NCBI GenBank assembly: GCA_951394405.1
Contig: OX596335.1
Location: 2,976,001 to 3,040,000 of the forward strand
Reading direction: 5' to 3'
Source of the DNA: Coprinellus micaceus
Taxonomy: Eukaryota > Basidiomycota > Agaricomycetes > Agaricales > Psathyrellaceae
Length of the DNA: 64,000 bases
Shown in pieces: positions 38,218 to 48,698 of this stretch; the stretch's first letter is position 1; every line of letters starts with the position of its first letter. A model generated the notes under the pieces. It made no database searches, was not told the origin of the DNA, and saw nothing but the letters and a program-made list of their open reading frames with translations. Both the position numbers and the translations under genes were made by a program.

Positions 38218-38372
38218 ATCGCGTCCTATCAGGCTTGTTGAATATCGTCGCTGTGGGTATGTACACCGCACTCGACGACGACGAGTAGGTGGTAGACTGA
38301 CGGCAAGGTATGTAACGAATTGCGATCAATATTGTAGGCACATCATGATTCACCCCTTCTGACCGAACTCAA

Positions 38373-39087
38373 TCAGGAGAATCCGTCTCCTCCTCCAAAG
38401 TCGCCACCTCCGAATCTCCCTCCACCGAGAACGCCGCCGCTGTAAAGGCCACCGTCGAGCATGTCACCAACCAACAATCCCCCTGCGAAACCTCCAAGAA
38501 GTGACAGGGCTGAATTTCCACCGAAGCCGTGTCTACCTCGGAGTGGAAACCGTCCGGGATAACGCGAGTGGCCAGCAGGAAAGCCGTCTATCATGGGCTG
38601 AGGGGCAAAGGCGGGAGTGTATGGTCCTGACAATGTCCGATAACTGGAACCCGCGTACCCCGTACCGTTGTTGATGCGCTCCCGACGCTGGAAAGCCCAA
38701 TATTTATCTTCCCTCGTTTTCGTAGCTTCGTAGCCTTGTCCTTCAGCTTCCTGCAAAGCCGTTGTTTATGCGGGGGCCTTCCAGGTCTAGGAGGGTCAAC
38801 TGCCGGAGTGCTGGATGTACCATTGAATTCAACTCCTGATCCCCCTAATCTGCGGGCTGGGGTATGGTGGAGGTGGAGTTTTCGCGCTTTGGAGTTTTGT
38901 CGTTGGCCTGCGGACGCTCTCTGAGATGATGCTGGTCTTCTATGCATACGACGATGTCACTCTCGGCGGATTTACGCTTGTATTGACCTGGCGGCGCTCG
39001 ACGGCCCAAAGTCAATGTCGAGCCAATGTCTTGCGGGCTCATGTAGAAATTCCGACCGCTTCCCGGATCGTACTGCTCTAGCCAACC
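38373..39087 (-). CDS. Small glycine-rich protein, possibly with a WW domain; exon model uncertain
   Basis: The last exon is clear: EAEGQGYEATKTREDKYWAF through a hydrophobic/glycine C-terminus (SALSLLGGFAGGLLVGDMLD, then GGG repeats) ending at 38373. Upstream on the minus strand near 39040-39087 the frame GWLEQYDPGSGRNFYM looks like the first half of a WW domain (W, Y and F/Y in the right spacing). Fungal WW proteins often end in a similar glycine-rich hydrophobic tail. I could not join the two parts with certainty; one option is a donor near the sequence coding for SAESDIV. The start codon is unknown. Proline-rich ligands would be expected if the WW call is right. Confidence 0.5.
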
Positions 39088-39271
39088 TGAAGGTCAAGCC
39101 ATGTTGGTTGGAACATTGTCCGCGGTCTCTTTTATAGCAACGTATGCAAACGCGACTGCGCCTGACTGCGCCTCCCAGTGGGAACATCACGGGATCGGAA
39201 AACTATCACCAGTGTCAAGTTGAACTGTCAACTACTTTGGTTGTGACTGGTCCCACAACGTTACGTATATC

Positions 39272-41405
39272 CTACAACTTCGCGACTTTACCCTTGCCAG
39301 TCAGCGACCCCCCTGCCCCGAAAGCGATCTGCTTGTCCAGCTCAATCTTCGCATCCCCACTCTCCATCGCCTTCTGTACGTCTTCCAACGCCCCCTTGAA
39401 CCCGTTATCGAGCGCCCATCTCTTGAGAACCTCGACGTCGACATCCTTTATCTCCGTTTTCTGGGCCCAGGACCATGCGGCATGCTCGAGCAAGTACAAA
39501 CTCGAAGTGAGGTAGCCGACAAGAATTAAGCCAGGTCGGTGGATCAACGGGTTCAGCGCCCCTGTGTAAACCTGAGTAATCTGCGTAATGCTTTCTTTGA
39601 GAAGGGAAATGACTGCCGGAAGCGACTTCTGGATGGCTGCAGGGCACGAGGCGATGACGTTCTCGGCCCATTGGATGAACGCCTTCAACGCCTGGGGATC
39701 CCGAGCTGCCCTCGTCAGATCCAAAGCGAGGACCATAACTGTGCCCTCCCAGATCCTAACCATGTTCATTAGTCTGCTTCTAGCCTAACCGTCGAAAGCA
39801 CTTACTTCTCGACCATGGCATCTCGAATCGCCCTCCCGAACCCGTTCTCCTCCATGTAACCCGCGCCTCCCAACGCGGTCATGGCCTCCTCAATACCCAC
39901 ACTTGCCTTTTCCGCCGCAAACGCCTTCGCCACGGGAGTCAGCATTCTCAACCTCAGAGCCTCTTGTTCCACGCCTTTAGGTCCATTGCACTCAACCTTG
40001 CCCATCAACTGCACGACGCCAAATGCCATATGGGTGAGGGCCCTGTAGAGGAGGTTAACTTGAGCGAGCCGCTCGACGTGGATCGCGCTGTTTGAGAGGA
40101 GGAGCGTGCCAGACCTAACCCGACGCACGGTAGCGTAGGATGCCGCGATTTCCAGACACTTCCTAAGGTGTCCGCAGGAAGTCACCGCACTCCACACCCG
40201 GGTGATGTTCAGCACGGGGGTAATGCTCTTCACGCCCTTGTTCAGCGGGCCGATGAGGTACCCTCTCGTTCCCTCAAGAGACAATTCGGCCGTGGGCAAG
40301 GCGTGCGTGCCGATCTTGTCCTTGAGCCTGTGTATGAAGATGTTGTTGGAGATTGGTGATAACTTCGGCTCTGATAGGCTGGGGAAGAGGGGCAATCGAA
40401 GTGGGATCAGGAAGAGGGAGAGGCCGCGAGCACCTGAGTCTCTTGGGCCGGTACGAGCGAGGGCGACAGATATTTCGCTGTCCGTAGCACTGGAGAACCA
40501 CTTTAGGCCGTTCAGAGAGTAAACATCTCCGTACAAGTGCTCCTCCTGAAGCGGTGTCGCCGTCGTCTCCGTGAGGGAGATGTCCGAGCCTCCCGGGCGC
40601 TAGAATTTGCACGCATTATTGGCTGATTGGTGAAGAATACAGGAACTATTGCTCTCACCTCCGTCATCCATTGGCCTGCAGTAAACCCTCGGATAGGATC
40701 TCGACTGCGCTTACGCGTTAACCGCTGGACAACGGAAGTATCGGATATAGTACCGACCTAATCAGCCTCTCATATACTTCCTTCGTTGCGTCGTTCCCGA
40801 AGAGCTCGAGAATACGCGCCGCTCCATCAGTCATACTCATAGGGCAGAACACCTCCTGGGTATCGCCCACCATAAGAAGCACCTTCGCAAAGCCGTACAC
40901 CCTGCTGTACTCGCCGAATTGACGTTCATAAAAGATAGCGGGGAGACCTTCTTGTTGCGAGATGGCCTTCATGTTACGCCATCCTTCCGAGGTGTGCAAG
41001 ACGTCAACACGACGACCCCACTGGTCGTATTGGGTGATCGTGGGCTTCCCCATGAGTGGGCCCGAGCCGAGGGGCCGAATGACTAGGGCAAACATATTAG
41101 GGTTCGGCTGCTCAACCACGACTATTGCTCACCATTGACAACGTCGTCGCCAAGCCGCTCAAGATCGGGCACAACTTTCGTGAAGATGCTGCAGAGCCCG
41201 GTTTGAACCATCGCACACGGCACCACCTGTAAGGACTCACTCGGGAGGGATAATTCGTTTGAGGAGAGAGGGTAATACAGGATCAGTCAAGAAGACATTC
41301 TGTTCAGGGAATGGAGTCTGCAATGGACCAAGTCAGCCTTGAAGCTTGAAGGAGGGAAGGCACAGTGGCTCGACTCACGGGCTGGAATCCTTGCTCAATA
41401 CGCAT
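39272..41405 (-). CDS. Acyl-CoA dehydrogenase, AidB-like
   Basis: This is a flavin-dependent acyl-CoA dehydrogenase family protein. The likely start at 41405 encodes MRIEQGFQP directly followed by an intron. N-terminal exons carry GRRVDVLHTSEGWRNMKAIS, typical of the AidB-like branch, and AMSMTDGAARIL-like sequence (CPMSMTDGAARILELFG). The beta-domain has LNGLKWFSSATDSEISVALA and ARGLSLFLIPL. The C-terminal helical domain has EEAMTALGGAGYMEENGFGR and KIWEGTVMVLALDLTRAA, with the family RDA and EGT elements. The last 110 residues extend beyond the FAD fold and end GKVAKL; SKL-like targeting is imperfect, so the location (peroxisome or mitochondrion) is open. There are several short introns. 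Confidence 0.88.
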
Positions 41406-41608
41406 CCTGGCTCCACTGGCAGTGGGAGAGAGGAAACAAGCGCCGGATTAGTAGTCAAGGAGTGCAAGAGAACATGATATGACAGTACACATCGACATAT
41501 ATACCGGTTTGACAGGTCATTTGACCAAGTTATGGAAATCATAAGCAAGATGGCAGGTCCTAATCAGAGATGAATGGCAATGACAATGCCCGATGCCCGA
41601 GCCCCTAT

Positions 41609-42391
41609 TTACCCATGCCCATTATGTCTTCTGTTCTGCAGTTTTTGTGAATGCCGTCGATTTTGGTGGTTGGGGGAAGGGTCGGGTCTATCCCCTTGAG
41701 CAGCACGCCAGCCGTCGTCTCTTGGTACATCGTCGTCTCTCTGTCCCCACCCGTCCCGGGTATTCTGCGTTCCCCAGCCATTGTCCCCCCCAGCCCCCCA
41801 ACCATTATCCGAAGTTTTGTGGTTGCTCCAGCCGTCTCCTTCTTTCCTCCCGCTGTCACTACTGGTCCAGTACCAGCCCGACGCCTTCCTAGCTTGTATC
41901 TTCTCCTCCAAGAATGGCTCCAACTTGACTTCTGGTTCACCCTGCTCAGCAGCCGCCACGCTCTTCAAAAAGAAAGGTATCAGGTCCTTCTTGAAGTCTT
42001 CTGAGTGTAGGGAGAGACTACGCAGGAGGTCCTCCATCGTCTCAATTTTTGGTTCCGGTGCGTCCCAGCCGTCTTCAGCGGTGTATAGCGGTCTTTCAGC
42101 CCATGCGCTCGCAGTGTCATTGGGATTCGTATCCCAGGCGTTCCCCTGGTTTCCCCAATCGTCCTCGTTCCCGTTCCCGGATATGCCCCAACCATGTCCA
42201 GGTCGCTCGAAGGTGTTCAGTTTCTCTCCCCGCTTCTGCTGGCTTCCCCACCCACTGACAATCTTCGTGTGCTGATTTCCCCGACCTCTGTGTCCACCAC
42301 TGGCCCGCCCTTTCTCGTGACCCCATCCGCCATCCGTTCCTCCCCTTAATGCAGCATTCCACTGTGAGTCCGCTTGTGTCTTCCCAGGCAT
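41609..42391 (-). CDS. Tryptophan-glycine (WG/GW) repeat protein
   Basis: This is an open frame of 260 codons without a recognised enzymatic domain. It is dominated by W-G dipeptides in both halves: GGWGHEKG, SGWGSQQ, HGWGISG, DDWGNQG, DGWDAPEP, then SGWYWTSSD, GDGWSNHK, NGWGAGGDNGWGTQ, DGWGQRD and DDGWRAA. Between them is a conserved-looking helical block, ETMEDLLRSLSLHSEDFKKD followed by LIPFFLKSVAAAEQGEPEVK. WG/GW repeats are known Argonaute-binding hooks, so a small-RNA role is possible but inferred. The first exon is uncertain: a CTAAC branch-point-like site and an acceptor before WNAALRGG suggest upstream coding sequence near 42420-42480 (KHSGPGGN), in which case 42391 is not the true start. 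Confidence 0.65.
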   Translation of the reverse strand: MPGKTQADSQWNAALRGGTDGGWGHEKGRASGGHRGRGNQHTKIVSGWGSQQKRGEKLNTFERPGHGWGISGNGNEDDWGNQGNAWDTNPNDTASAWAERPLYTAEDGWDAPEPKIETMEDLLRSLSLHSEDFKKDLIPFFLKSVAAAEQGEPEVKLEPFLEEKIQARKASGWYWTSSDSGRKEGDGWSNHKTSDNGWGAGGDNGWGTQNTRDGWGQRDDDVPRDDGWRAAQGDRPDPSPNHQNRRHSQKLQNRRHNGHG

Positions 42392-43108
42392 GAGTTAGTT
42401 TTGCTTTGCCTGGACGTTTCCCCCAGGTCCGGAATGCTTGCTGTATTGGATTGTGGGATCCAGGCGTGACTCGCGAGGCGGGACCGGAACTGTGCGCAGC
42501 CGTTGCGGGTACTGGCGGATTAAGAAGGGTCACGGAAGTTCTAGAGGCTGGGGTAGTACCACTTGATGCAACGAGAATCGGAGATGTATCTCAGACTCTG
42601 AGGTGTGTCTCGAGGCAAGTTTCGAAGATGTAGACGTCGCGTGGTGATGGATGGGGATCGGTGGTGATGCTCCGGTACAACCTGCACGTTTTTAAGGCTT
42701 AACAAGGCCGCGAAGTCAGTGAATCGTAATTACCCGAACGCTCGGCGGAAACAGAAGCACCAACCATGAGAACCAAGGCGTCAGCGAGAAAGTGTGTTAT
42801 GATCATGGAGGTAGAGTGCAGAGCTGCACCTCTAGCGCAGTACTGATGCCGGAGGCAATGGGCGCTTCGGGCCTCATTTTATGAATGACGTGCCACGTGA
42901 CGGATCAGAAAAGCCATCAGGCGGCGCCTAATCGGTGAGATTCTGGGCTGGCCCAGGGCTGGGCCCGCTCTAGGTTCAAGGTCACCAGGTAAATCGACAA
43001 TTTAGTGCTAGCGCGGTTTCCTAGATAATACAAGTCTGGACGAAGGAGTGTGGTGAGGTCCCAATGGAAAGGTAGATAACGATAGATGCAGTGTCCGTTG
43101 GAGGGCAT
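42392..43108. other. Intergenic, 5' side of the WG-repeat gene
   Basis: About 720 bases. The first 100-150 may hold an upstream exon of the WG-repeat gene. The rest is the 3' flank of the LCCL gene and I see no further gene. Confidence 0.45.
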
Positions 43109-45289
43109 CTAATACGAAGCACCTGGAAGAGGATCTACCCAGGTCCCATTAGGCCATAGTGTGGCTGCGTTTGTGAAATCTCCGGTCTGAGAGTCCGACT
43201 TGAACTATCTCAAGCTGATCAGCGGGGGTACAAGAAGCAGCGAGGCGGAGAGGGACTCACCGCCAATCTGAAGAAGTGGGGTACCGTGGCATTCAAGGCG
43301 TCCAGGGAGAAACTCATAGCAGTTCCTGAATATCTCTCGATGTCATCCACCAAGAGAGAGAAACTACTCCACAGCGATTCAGGGTCGTCAGGTAGGGGTC
43401 CCCAACTTAGCGACTGGTTGAGCAAAGGGATGGAGGCGTTCCAGGTTGTGGAGGTTGTAAAGAAGTCAGGTATCAGCGAGCCCAGGGTGGAGTCTTGTCG
43501 TAACTACAAGGATCGTCAGAAGAGTGACCTCGGGTAGTGACACTGACAGACTTACAGCGGCAGCACTCTGGACAATAGGATCGAACCCAAAGGCAGCAAC
43601 ACCGTTCAAGAAGAGCCCAACCAGTAGACCCTGGTATATGGCCGAAAGCCTCGTGGAGAATGCCGTACCAGGCAAGAGGATGATAGGAATAATATAATGG
43701 TGGAGCCTCAGCGACAATCCTGGCAGCAATGCGAGTACCATCAACACCAGGCCACCGATTATATACCATTTGAGGTAGTACGGCAACCAGCCTGTCCTGC
43801 GGATCACCAGGACCTGGTTGATGGCACAGACTGTGACGACCACGATGAGCACTACGAGGGTGGCGACGCCCCCAGCGCGCTTGTTTACGTCGGAGGCAGT
43901 TAGCCGACTGAGAGGGAGTTTGTCGAAGGTGAGATTGTTCAGCACCCCAACCCAGAACCCCGATAGGTAGAGAACACAACTCTCGATGGGCGCATTCATG
44001 GTAACCTTGGGCATTGTAAACCGGATGGCGGATCTCCAGAAGGCGTACGCCACGAAAAGGGCAGGAAGGAAGCGGCCGAAGATTTCGTCGATTTGAGGAG
44101 GGTTGGAGAAGGGCTGGGAGAATAGGGAGACATGCCAGAAGCCAATGCAAATGAGGGACCAGTACAACACGATAGCCTTGGGTCGGAGGACCAGAAAAAG
44201 AAGGGATGTGACGACGACGTTCATGGCCAAGGCGGCATTACGGTTGTCCGCGCAGTGAGTTAAGGAGGTCTCGGAGGAGAGTCGGTAGGCCAAGGGGAAT
44301 TGTGTAGGGAACCCAATAGATGTGAGACCATTGGCGGTGGTTGGTATAAAGTCGAAGAAATCTGGCACAAGCTGCAGGCGGGCGCAACCCCCTCTGGAAC
44401 CGGAGATTACACCACTGAATTTGGGAGTGAGTCGTAACAACAGATATAAATTTAACCAACCGTCGACTTACGCTTGCTGAGCCGCAGCACATACAAAGCT
44501 GTCTCCTCTGTATGTCCCTTCCGAGTCTCCTCCACCAACGATGAGAGGTTTGAAGGCAATTTTTTCATTCCCGACCGCCCTAGGGTTCTGTAAAATAACG
44601 TTTGCACACTGCGCCGGGCACCGGAAATCGATTGTTTGAGTCCTGTTGGCAGGTATACAGTCTTGCCCATCCAGTCCGCATTGGTTGTTGGCTCGCAGAA
44701 ATGTCGAAGTGCAGCCAACAACGGAGTCAGCCGGGACCAAGAAAGATTGGGCGCGAGAGAAGAAGGCGAGCCCTGTGATGTAACCAATGGCCAGAACGAC
44801 AAACAAGATAGGGGAGGTAAGGCGCCGGGTAGCTTTGACCATGGCTTTCTCGATAGGCAAGGAGATCTTGTGTCCTCTACTGTTGATGTTGACATCGAGA
44901 AGGGGCATGGGCGCTGCAGGAGCTACGATTCAGAAACTCAGGGCACAGCAGCAGCTTCAATAGCACTCACGAGGCAGCTCAACCTTTGGTCTCGGACCTC
45001 TCAGCCAAAGGAATATGCGCGACAACCGTGGATAAGCGACCAAAGCACGTCGGGCTTTCTCCTGCAACCACCTCGTCCGTCGATTCGTAGCCAACGGTGT
45101 GAGCTCTTGGAGGCTATCGTTGGACTTGTTTTGTGTTGTTCGGGTGTTGTAGCTCTCGTCAGAACTGAGAACGGTCAAGGGGTTGGCGGCCTTGTTGCCT
45201 TCCTGGGTCACATAGGTGGGGAGTGTGGAGTCTTGCGAATGGGAGTGTGGCCGCGACGGTGACCTCCCCTTTCCGAAGTTGACTTCCAT
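43109..45289 (-). CDS. LCCL-domain multi-pass membrane protein
   Basis: This is a fungal membrane protein with an extracellular LCCL domain (a cysteine-containing fold named after Limulus factor C, Coch-5b2 and Lgl1). The N-terminal 100 residues (start MEVNFGKGRSPSRPHSHS) are cytosolic and hydrophilic. A first transmembrane segment, SPILFVVLAIGYITGLAFF, precedes a Cys-rich region (VVGCTSTFL, NNQCGLDGQDCIPANR, DFRCPAQCANVIL) and the LCCL motif YRGDSFVCAAAQQAGVISGS. Then come about six to eight transmembrane helices (for example VATLVVLIVVVTVCAINQVL). The C-terminal exons encode an Asn/Trp/Ser-rich lumenal part (SLSWGPLPDDPESLWSSFSL) and end WVDPLPGASY. Its ligand and role are unknown. Confidence 0.82.
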
Positions 45290-45609
45290 ATTGAAAGTTT
45301 TAAGTATTTAGAGAGAGTCTGTCATCGATTCGTGATTGGTGGGGGTGCCGATCGACCCTGCGAACGGTTGAGGAAGAGGTTGGGAGTAGAGGTGCTGCGC
45401 TTGCCATGGCGATCACAGAGCGCGGAATTTTGATCCAGAGTCCCCTTTCCGACGGCCTGAGTGGTGCTCCGACTCGGATAAGATAAGTACAAGCCCGCAC
45501 CCCGCCTCATGGGTGGATATTCGAATCAGCGTTGGACGCGCGCGGTATAGATACTCGAACATATACATATTTGGCCTTACATTTCGAACGTCCGTAATAT
45601 CAAGCATAT

Positions 45610-46349
45610 CTAGGATTCGTAAGGGCCGTCTGGGAACGTTTCTTAGCCCTAGCGCCCAAGACAGGAGGGTTACTCACAATAGTCGTACACAAGGCGAACT
45701 TCGATATCCTCTGCACCGGGACCGGTAAACTTCACATGTCGGACGTAGCGTCGCTCGCCATTGACCTCCTGAAAGCCCCAGGTCTACGGCACCCGCCAAA
45801 ATCAGTAGCAATCTCAGGAAGACTCTGCCTTAGATCGGAGGCTTACTTGGTTGGCGATCCATGTCGTACCGCTCTTCGAGGTATCACTGTCAACGTAGGA
45901 CTGGACAACCCCATAGTCGACAGTGTCTTCAGTCCATCCCCTCTTCAAGAAATCCACATCAAGCTCATCAACCTTCACTCTCCTCGATCTTCCGACAATA
46001 TGACCGAAGGTAGCATCCTCCTTCTCGCGAGGCGCCCAATCCAAGATGCGCACCTCACTGCTCGTAGGAATACCGCCAGTAATCGTCTGATCAATGTCGA
46101 TGTGTTCTACGCCACCATCGTCTTGGTAGTGCTTGAGGTAGACGCTGATGGTGCCAATGGAGATTGCTCTCCTCTTGAGCCAGCCAACACCCTGCAGGGT
46201 TAGCATTTCGTCGATACTATCCGAAAGGGTCTTATTCTGGGATGGCGTTCAACTAAGCGTCTACTCTTTCGTGTAAAGTTAATTGGGTTACATGCCATAG
46301 TATAAACCCCAGTGTGATCGAGAATGGTGAGGTCGGCGGGGGCGGCCAT
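45610..46349 (-). CDS. Conserved fungal unknown, paralogue A
   Basis: Function unknown. Exons 46349-46296, 46236-45847, 45783-45678 and 45629-45610 (54, 390, 106 and 20 nt) join in frame to 189 residues. The protein starts MAAPADLTILDHTGVYTM and continues NKTLSDSIDEMLTLQGVGWL, IDQTITGGIPTSSEVRILDW and, near the end, TWGFQEVNGERRYVRHVKF, finishing YDYYGPYES. Alternating polar and hydrophobic strands and the small size suggest a lipocalin-like beta barrel; this is inference. It is a tandem copy of the gene at 46863-47607 with the same four exon lengths. Its first intron begins with GC (gcatgt) where the sister has GT. Confidence 0.85.
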
Positions 46350-46401
46350 GACGGTAGTCAGAAAGAGGGAATGGATGAGAGGCGTTAACCGGGATGATCC
46401 A

Positions 46402-46411
46402 GTATATATAG
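46402..46411 (-). promoter_or_regulatory. TATA box of paralogue A
   Basis: On the minus strand this reads CTATATATAC, about 55 bases before the ATG at 46349, a normal distance for a fungal TATA box. Confidence 0.55.
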
Positions 46412-46862
46412 CCGTCCATGTCACATCTGCATCTAGGTCTCCTCAATTGGTACTAGTGCCCAACACTCGATAGCTTGGCGCGATGCTGTAAAGCCTTGTT
46501 CTGGGCTCGGATACGGCGCTTAATGTTCACCATCTCCCGCTGCAATGCTTACGACAAGGCTGTAATGTCGCAGCCTTATGCATCCCACATCCCAAAGCAG
46601 CTGGTGGGTGTCCTCCCTGGGGTTCGATCGGATTTACCTAAAGACGGAGCGCTGGGGTATGAGGCCACGGGCGGCGGCACCGTGATGGACCCACAACCTC
46701 GACACGCCACTCGACTACCATACGCCTTCTGCAGCGACGCATCGCTTTACTGGATCAATCGCTCGCTACCTGGATTGAACATTGAATGCTGAATCGCCGG
46801 ACGATCTTATAATTTACATGAACACTTTACATATTGCGGAATCAGGCCTCAGGCCTCAGGGA

Positions 46863-47607
46863 TCATGCATCAAGAGGACCAACTGGATAAAATTGCGAGT
46901 CAGCCTCAGGCCTCCGAAGCACTACGAGAAATGGTGCTCACGGTAATCGTACACGAGGCGAGCCTCGATATCCTCTCCTTTGGGGCCGGTGAATTTGAGA
47001 TGTCGGGTATAGCGACGCTCGCCGTTGATCACTTCAAAGCCCCAGGCCTTGGGAGTGGAGGTCAGAATTCGAATGGATCATTCACAAATCACTGGCAGGG
47101 GCGACCAACCTGGTTGGCGATCCACGAAGTCCCGCTCTTGGGAGTGTTGCTTTCAACATAGGAGTGAACGAGCCCCTGCTCAAGAGTATCGGGGGTCCAG
47201 CCCTTCTGCAGAAACTCAACGTCAAGTTCCTCAGCCTTGACTCTCCTCGTCTTTCCTACGACCGGACCGAAGGTCTTGTCATCGGATTCACGAGGAGTCC
47301 AGTCGAGGGTTCGCATTTCGTTGCTCGCAGGGATACCACCAGTGATGAATTGCTCGATATCAATGTGTTCAACACCATCATCATCCTTGCAGTGCTTGAG
47401 GTTGACAGTGATGGTTCCGATGGAGATGGCTTTCCTCTTGAGCCAGCCCATACCCTGAAGGGTGAGGATTTCCTCGGTGTTGTCGGAGAGGGTCTTGTTC
47501 TAGGGACAGTTTGGAAAATGAGCTCCTTTCTTTTGTTAGAACGCGCCGCGTACCATGACCCAATTGCCAGAGAGGTCGAGAATGGAAAGATCAACAGGTG
47601 CGGACAT
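46863..47607 (-). CDS. Conserved fungal unknown, paralogue B
   Basis: Function unknown. Exons 47607-47554, 47499-47110, 47047-46942 and 46882-46863 (54, 390, 106 and 20 nt) join to 189 residues, start MSAPVDLSILDLSGNWVM and end YDYLGPLDA. The body is close to paralogue A: MGWLKRKAISIGTITVNLKH, IEQFITGGIPASNEMRTLDW and WTPDTLEQGLVHSYVESNTP. The first intron has a normal gtacgc donor, and the second uses a weak gttggt donor. The proposed fourth exon is tiny (20 nt); without it the frame would end YDYREHHFS. The same choice in A gives the same length, which supports it. Confidence 0.86.
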
Positions 47608-48050
47608 TGCGTTCGAGGGGTGTCGGGGTGAATGTAACGGAGGAAAGTAGAGCACCTTATAGTGAGCAGATGCCATACGCCGTATGGTTTGCAATAATCA
47701 CATGGAGTACGGCCCACCAGGAATCGCTAGGAATCGCCATGAATCGCCTCGTATGACGGTATCTTTCTCACCACCAACTGATGCGAAGTGTGGGGTCAAC
47801 TGCAGGCGCCAGAGGGGGCGTCCGCGCGGAACCAGGTGTAACGGCGAATTGTCTCGGATTGTTGAAGGTCGCTGAATACAAATGACAACGGGTGAGGACG
47901 GATCTGCCGGAGCCCTCAGCCCACATTTCGAGGTCTCGGACTTCCATTTGTAAAAGACATTATCGCACGTCGCCGCCAGAGCCCAACTAAAGGGCGACAA
48001 GCAAGGCACCAACAAGGCCGTGAAGCCTTGAGGATTTACCGCTTGCTCAA
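47608..48050. other. Intergenic upstream of paralogue B
   Basis: About 440 bases containing the paralogue B promoter and the 3' flank of the next gene. An imperfect short direct repeat (ggaatcgctaggaatcgcc) lies near 47722-47742. I see no gene. Confidence 0.5.
47655..47662 (-). promoter_or_regulatory. TATA-like box of paralogue B
   Basis: On the minus strand this reads CTATAAGG, about 50 bases before the ATG at 47607. Position and sequence fit a TATA box. Confidence 0.5.
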
Positions 48051-48698
48051 TCACGTGCTTTTGGGTTTGAAGATGGTGATAACCCTCCATGCCGCGCCCT
48101 TCCCCCGTTCCCAAGCCTGCGGACCCCGCGCTTCGTCCCCACCGAATTCGATCATAATGCCATCGTTCGACCACTCGCACCAAATCCCAATGGATCCAGA
48201 CGATGGTCCCGCTCCACCGCCTTTCCGGTCTGGTTCGCCTAGGGTGCTCACGAAGTCTTTTCCAGTTGATTGGACCGAGATGCTGATCGAATCTGGGCGC
48301 TCGATGATTTTGCTGTCCTTCCCTTTGATGTCCACTGCAAGAGCCAAGTAGAGAGGGAGGGCAGGGAAGGTGGTGAATGCGGATTCGGAGCGCGATGAGC
48401 CAGACTTGGCAGGATTTTCTGCGACCTTGGGCTTGGGGACGTTGTAGACGTCGATGCTGTCCAGAGAAAGCTTTTCTGTATCCAGATCGCTATACTTGAG
48501 GCCGGTCTTCGGCTTGTAGCCATTCTGAGGCGTGAAGAGGATACTCAGGCCCAATGGGTAGTAGTTGAAATACACTGCGTTTGGATAAGACTTGACCTCA
48601 GGGTCAGGCGTAGGTCTTCCACCATTGATACAGGCCAATGCACCAGAGAGTTCTTGTGCGGACGGAGAAAGACCCAACAGGGTGTGAAGCGAGGACAT
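48051..48698 (-). CDS. Conserved unknown, single exon, 215 residues
   Basis: The function is not recognised. The intronless frame begins MSSLHTLLGLSPSAQELSGA and ends WRVITIFKPKST. The sequence looks like an ordinary soluble alpha/beta protein: aromatic and proline-containing beta stretches (NAVYFNYYPLGLSILFTPQN, LPLYLALAVDIKGKDSKI) and a Trp-containing C-terminal part (IGIWCEWSNDGIMIEFGGD). Codon use resembles the neighbouring genes. It is the last clearly conserved gene before the accessory region. Confidence 0.78.
   Translation of the reverse strand: MSSLHTLLGLSPSAQELSGALACINGGRPTPDPEVKSYPNAVYFNYYPLGLSILFTPQNGYKPKTGLKYSDLDTEKLSLDSIDVYNVPKPKVAENPAKSGSSRSESAFTTFPALPLYLALAVDIKGKDSKIIERPDSISISVQSTGKDFVSTLGEPDRKGGGAGPSSGSIGIWCEWSNDGIMIEFGGDEARGPQAWERGKGAAWRVITIFKPKST

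Noticed and set aside
46620..46640. ggttcgatcgg resembling a tRNA T-loop
   Set aside because: No matching stem and no upstream anticodon or D arm.
46840..46862. Tandem caggcctc repeat after paralogue B
   Set aside because: Only about three short copies; no evidence for function.
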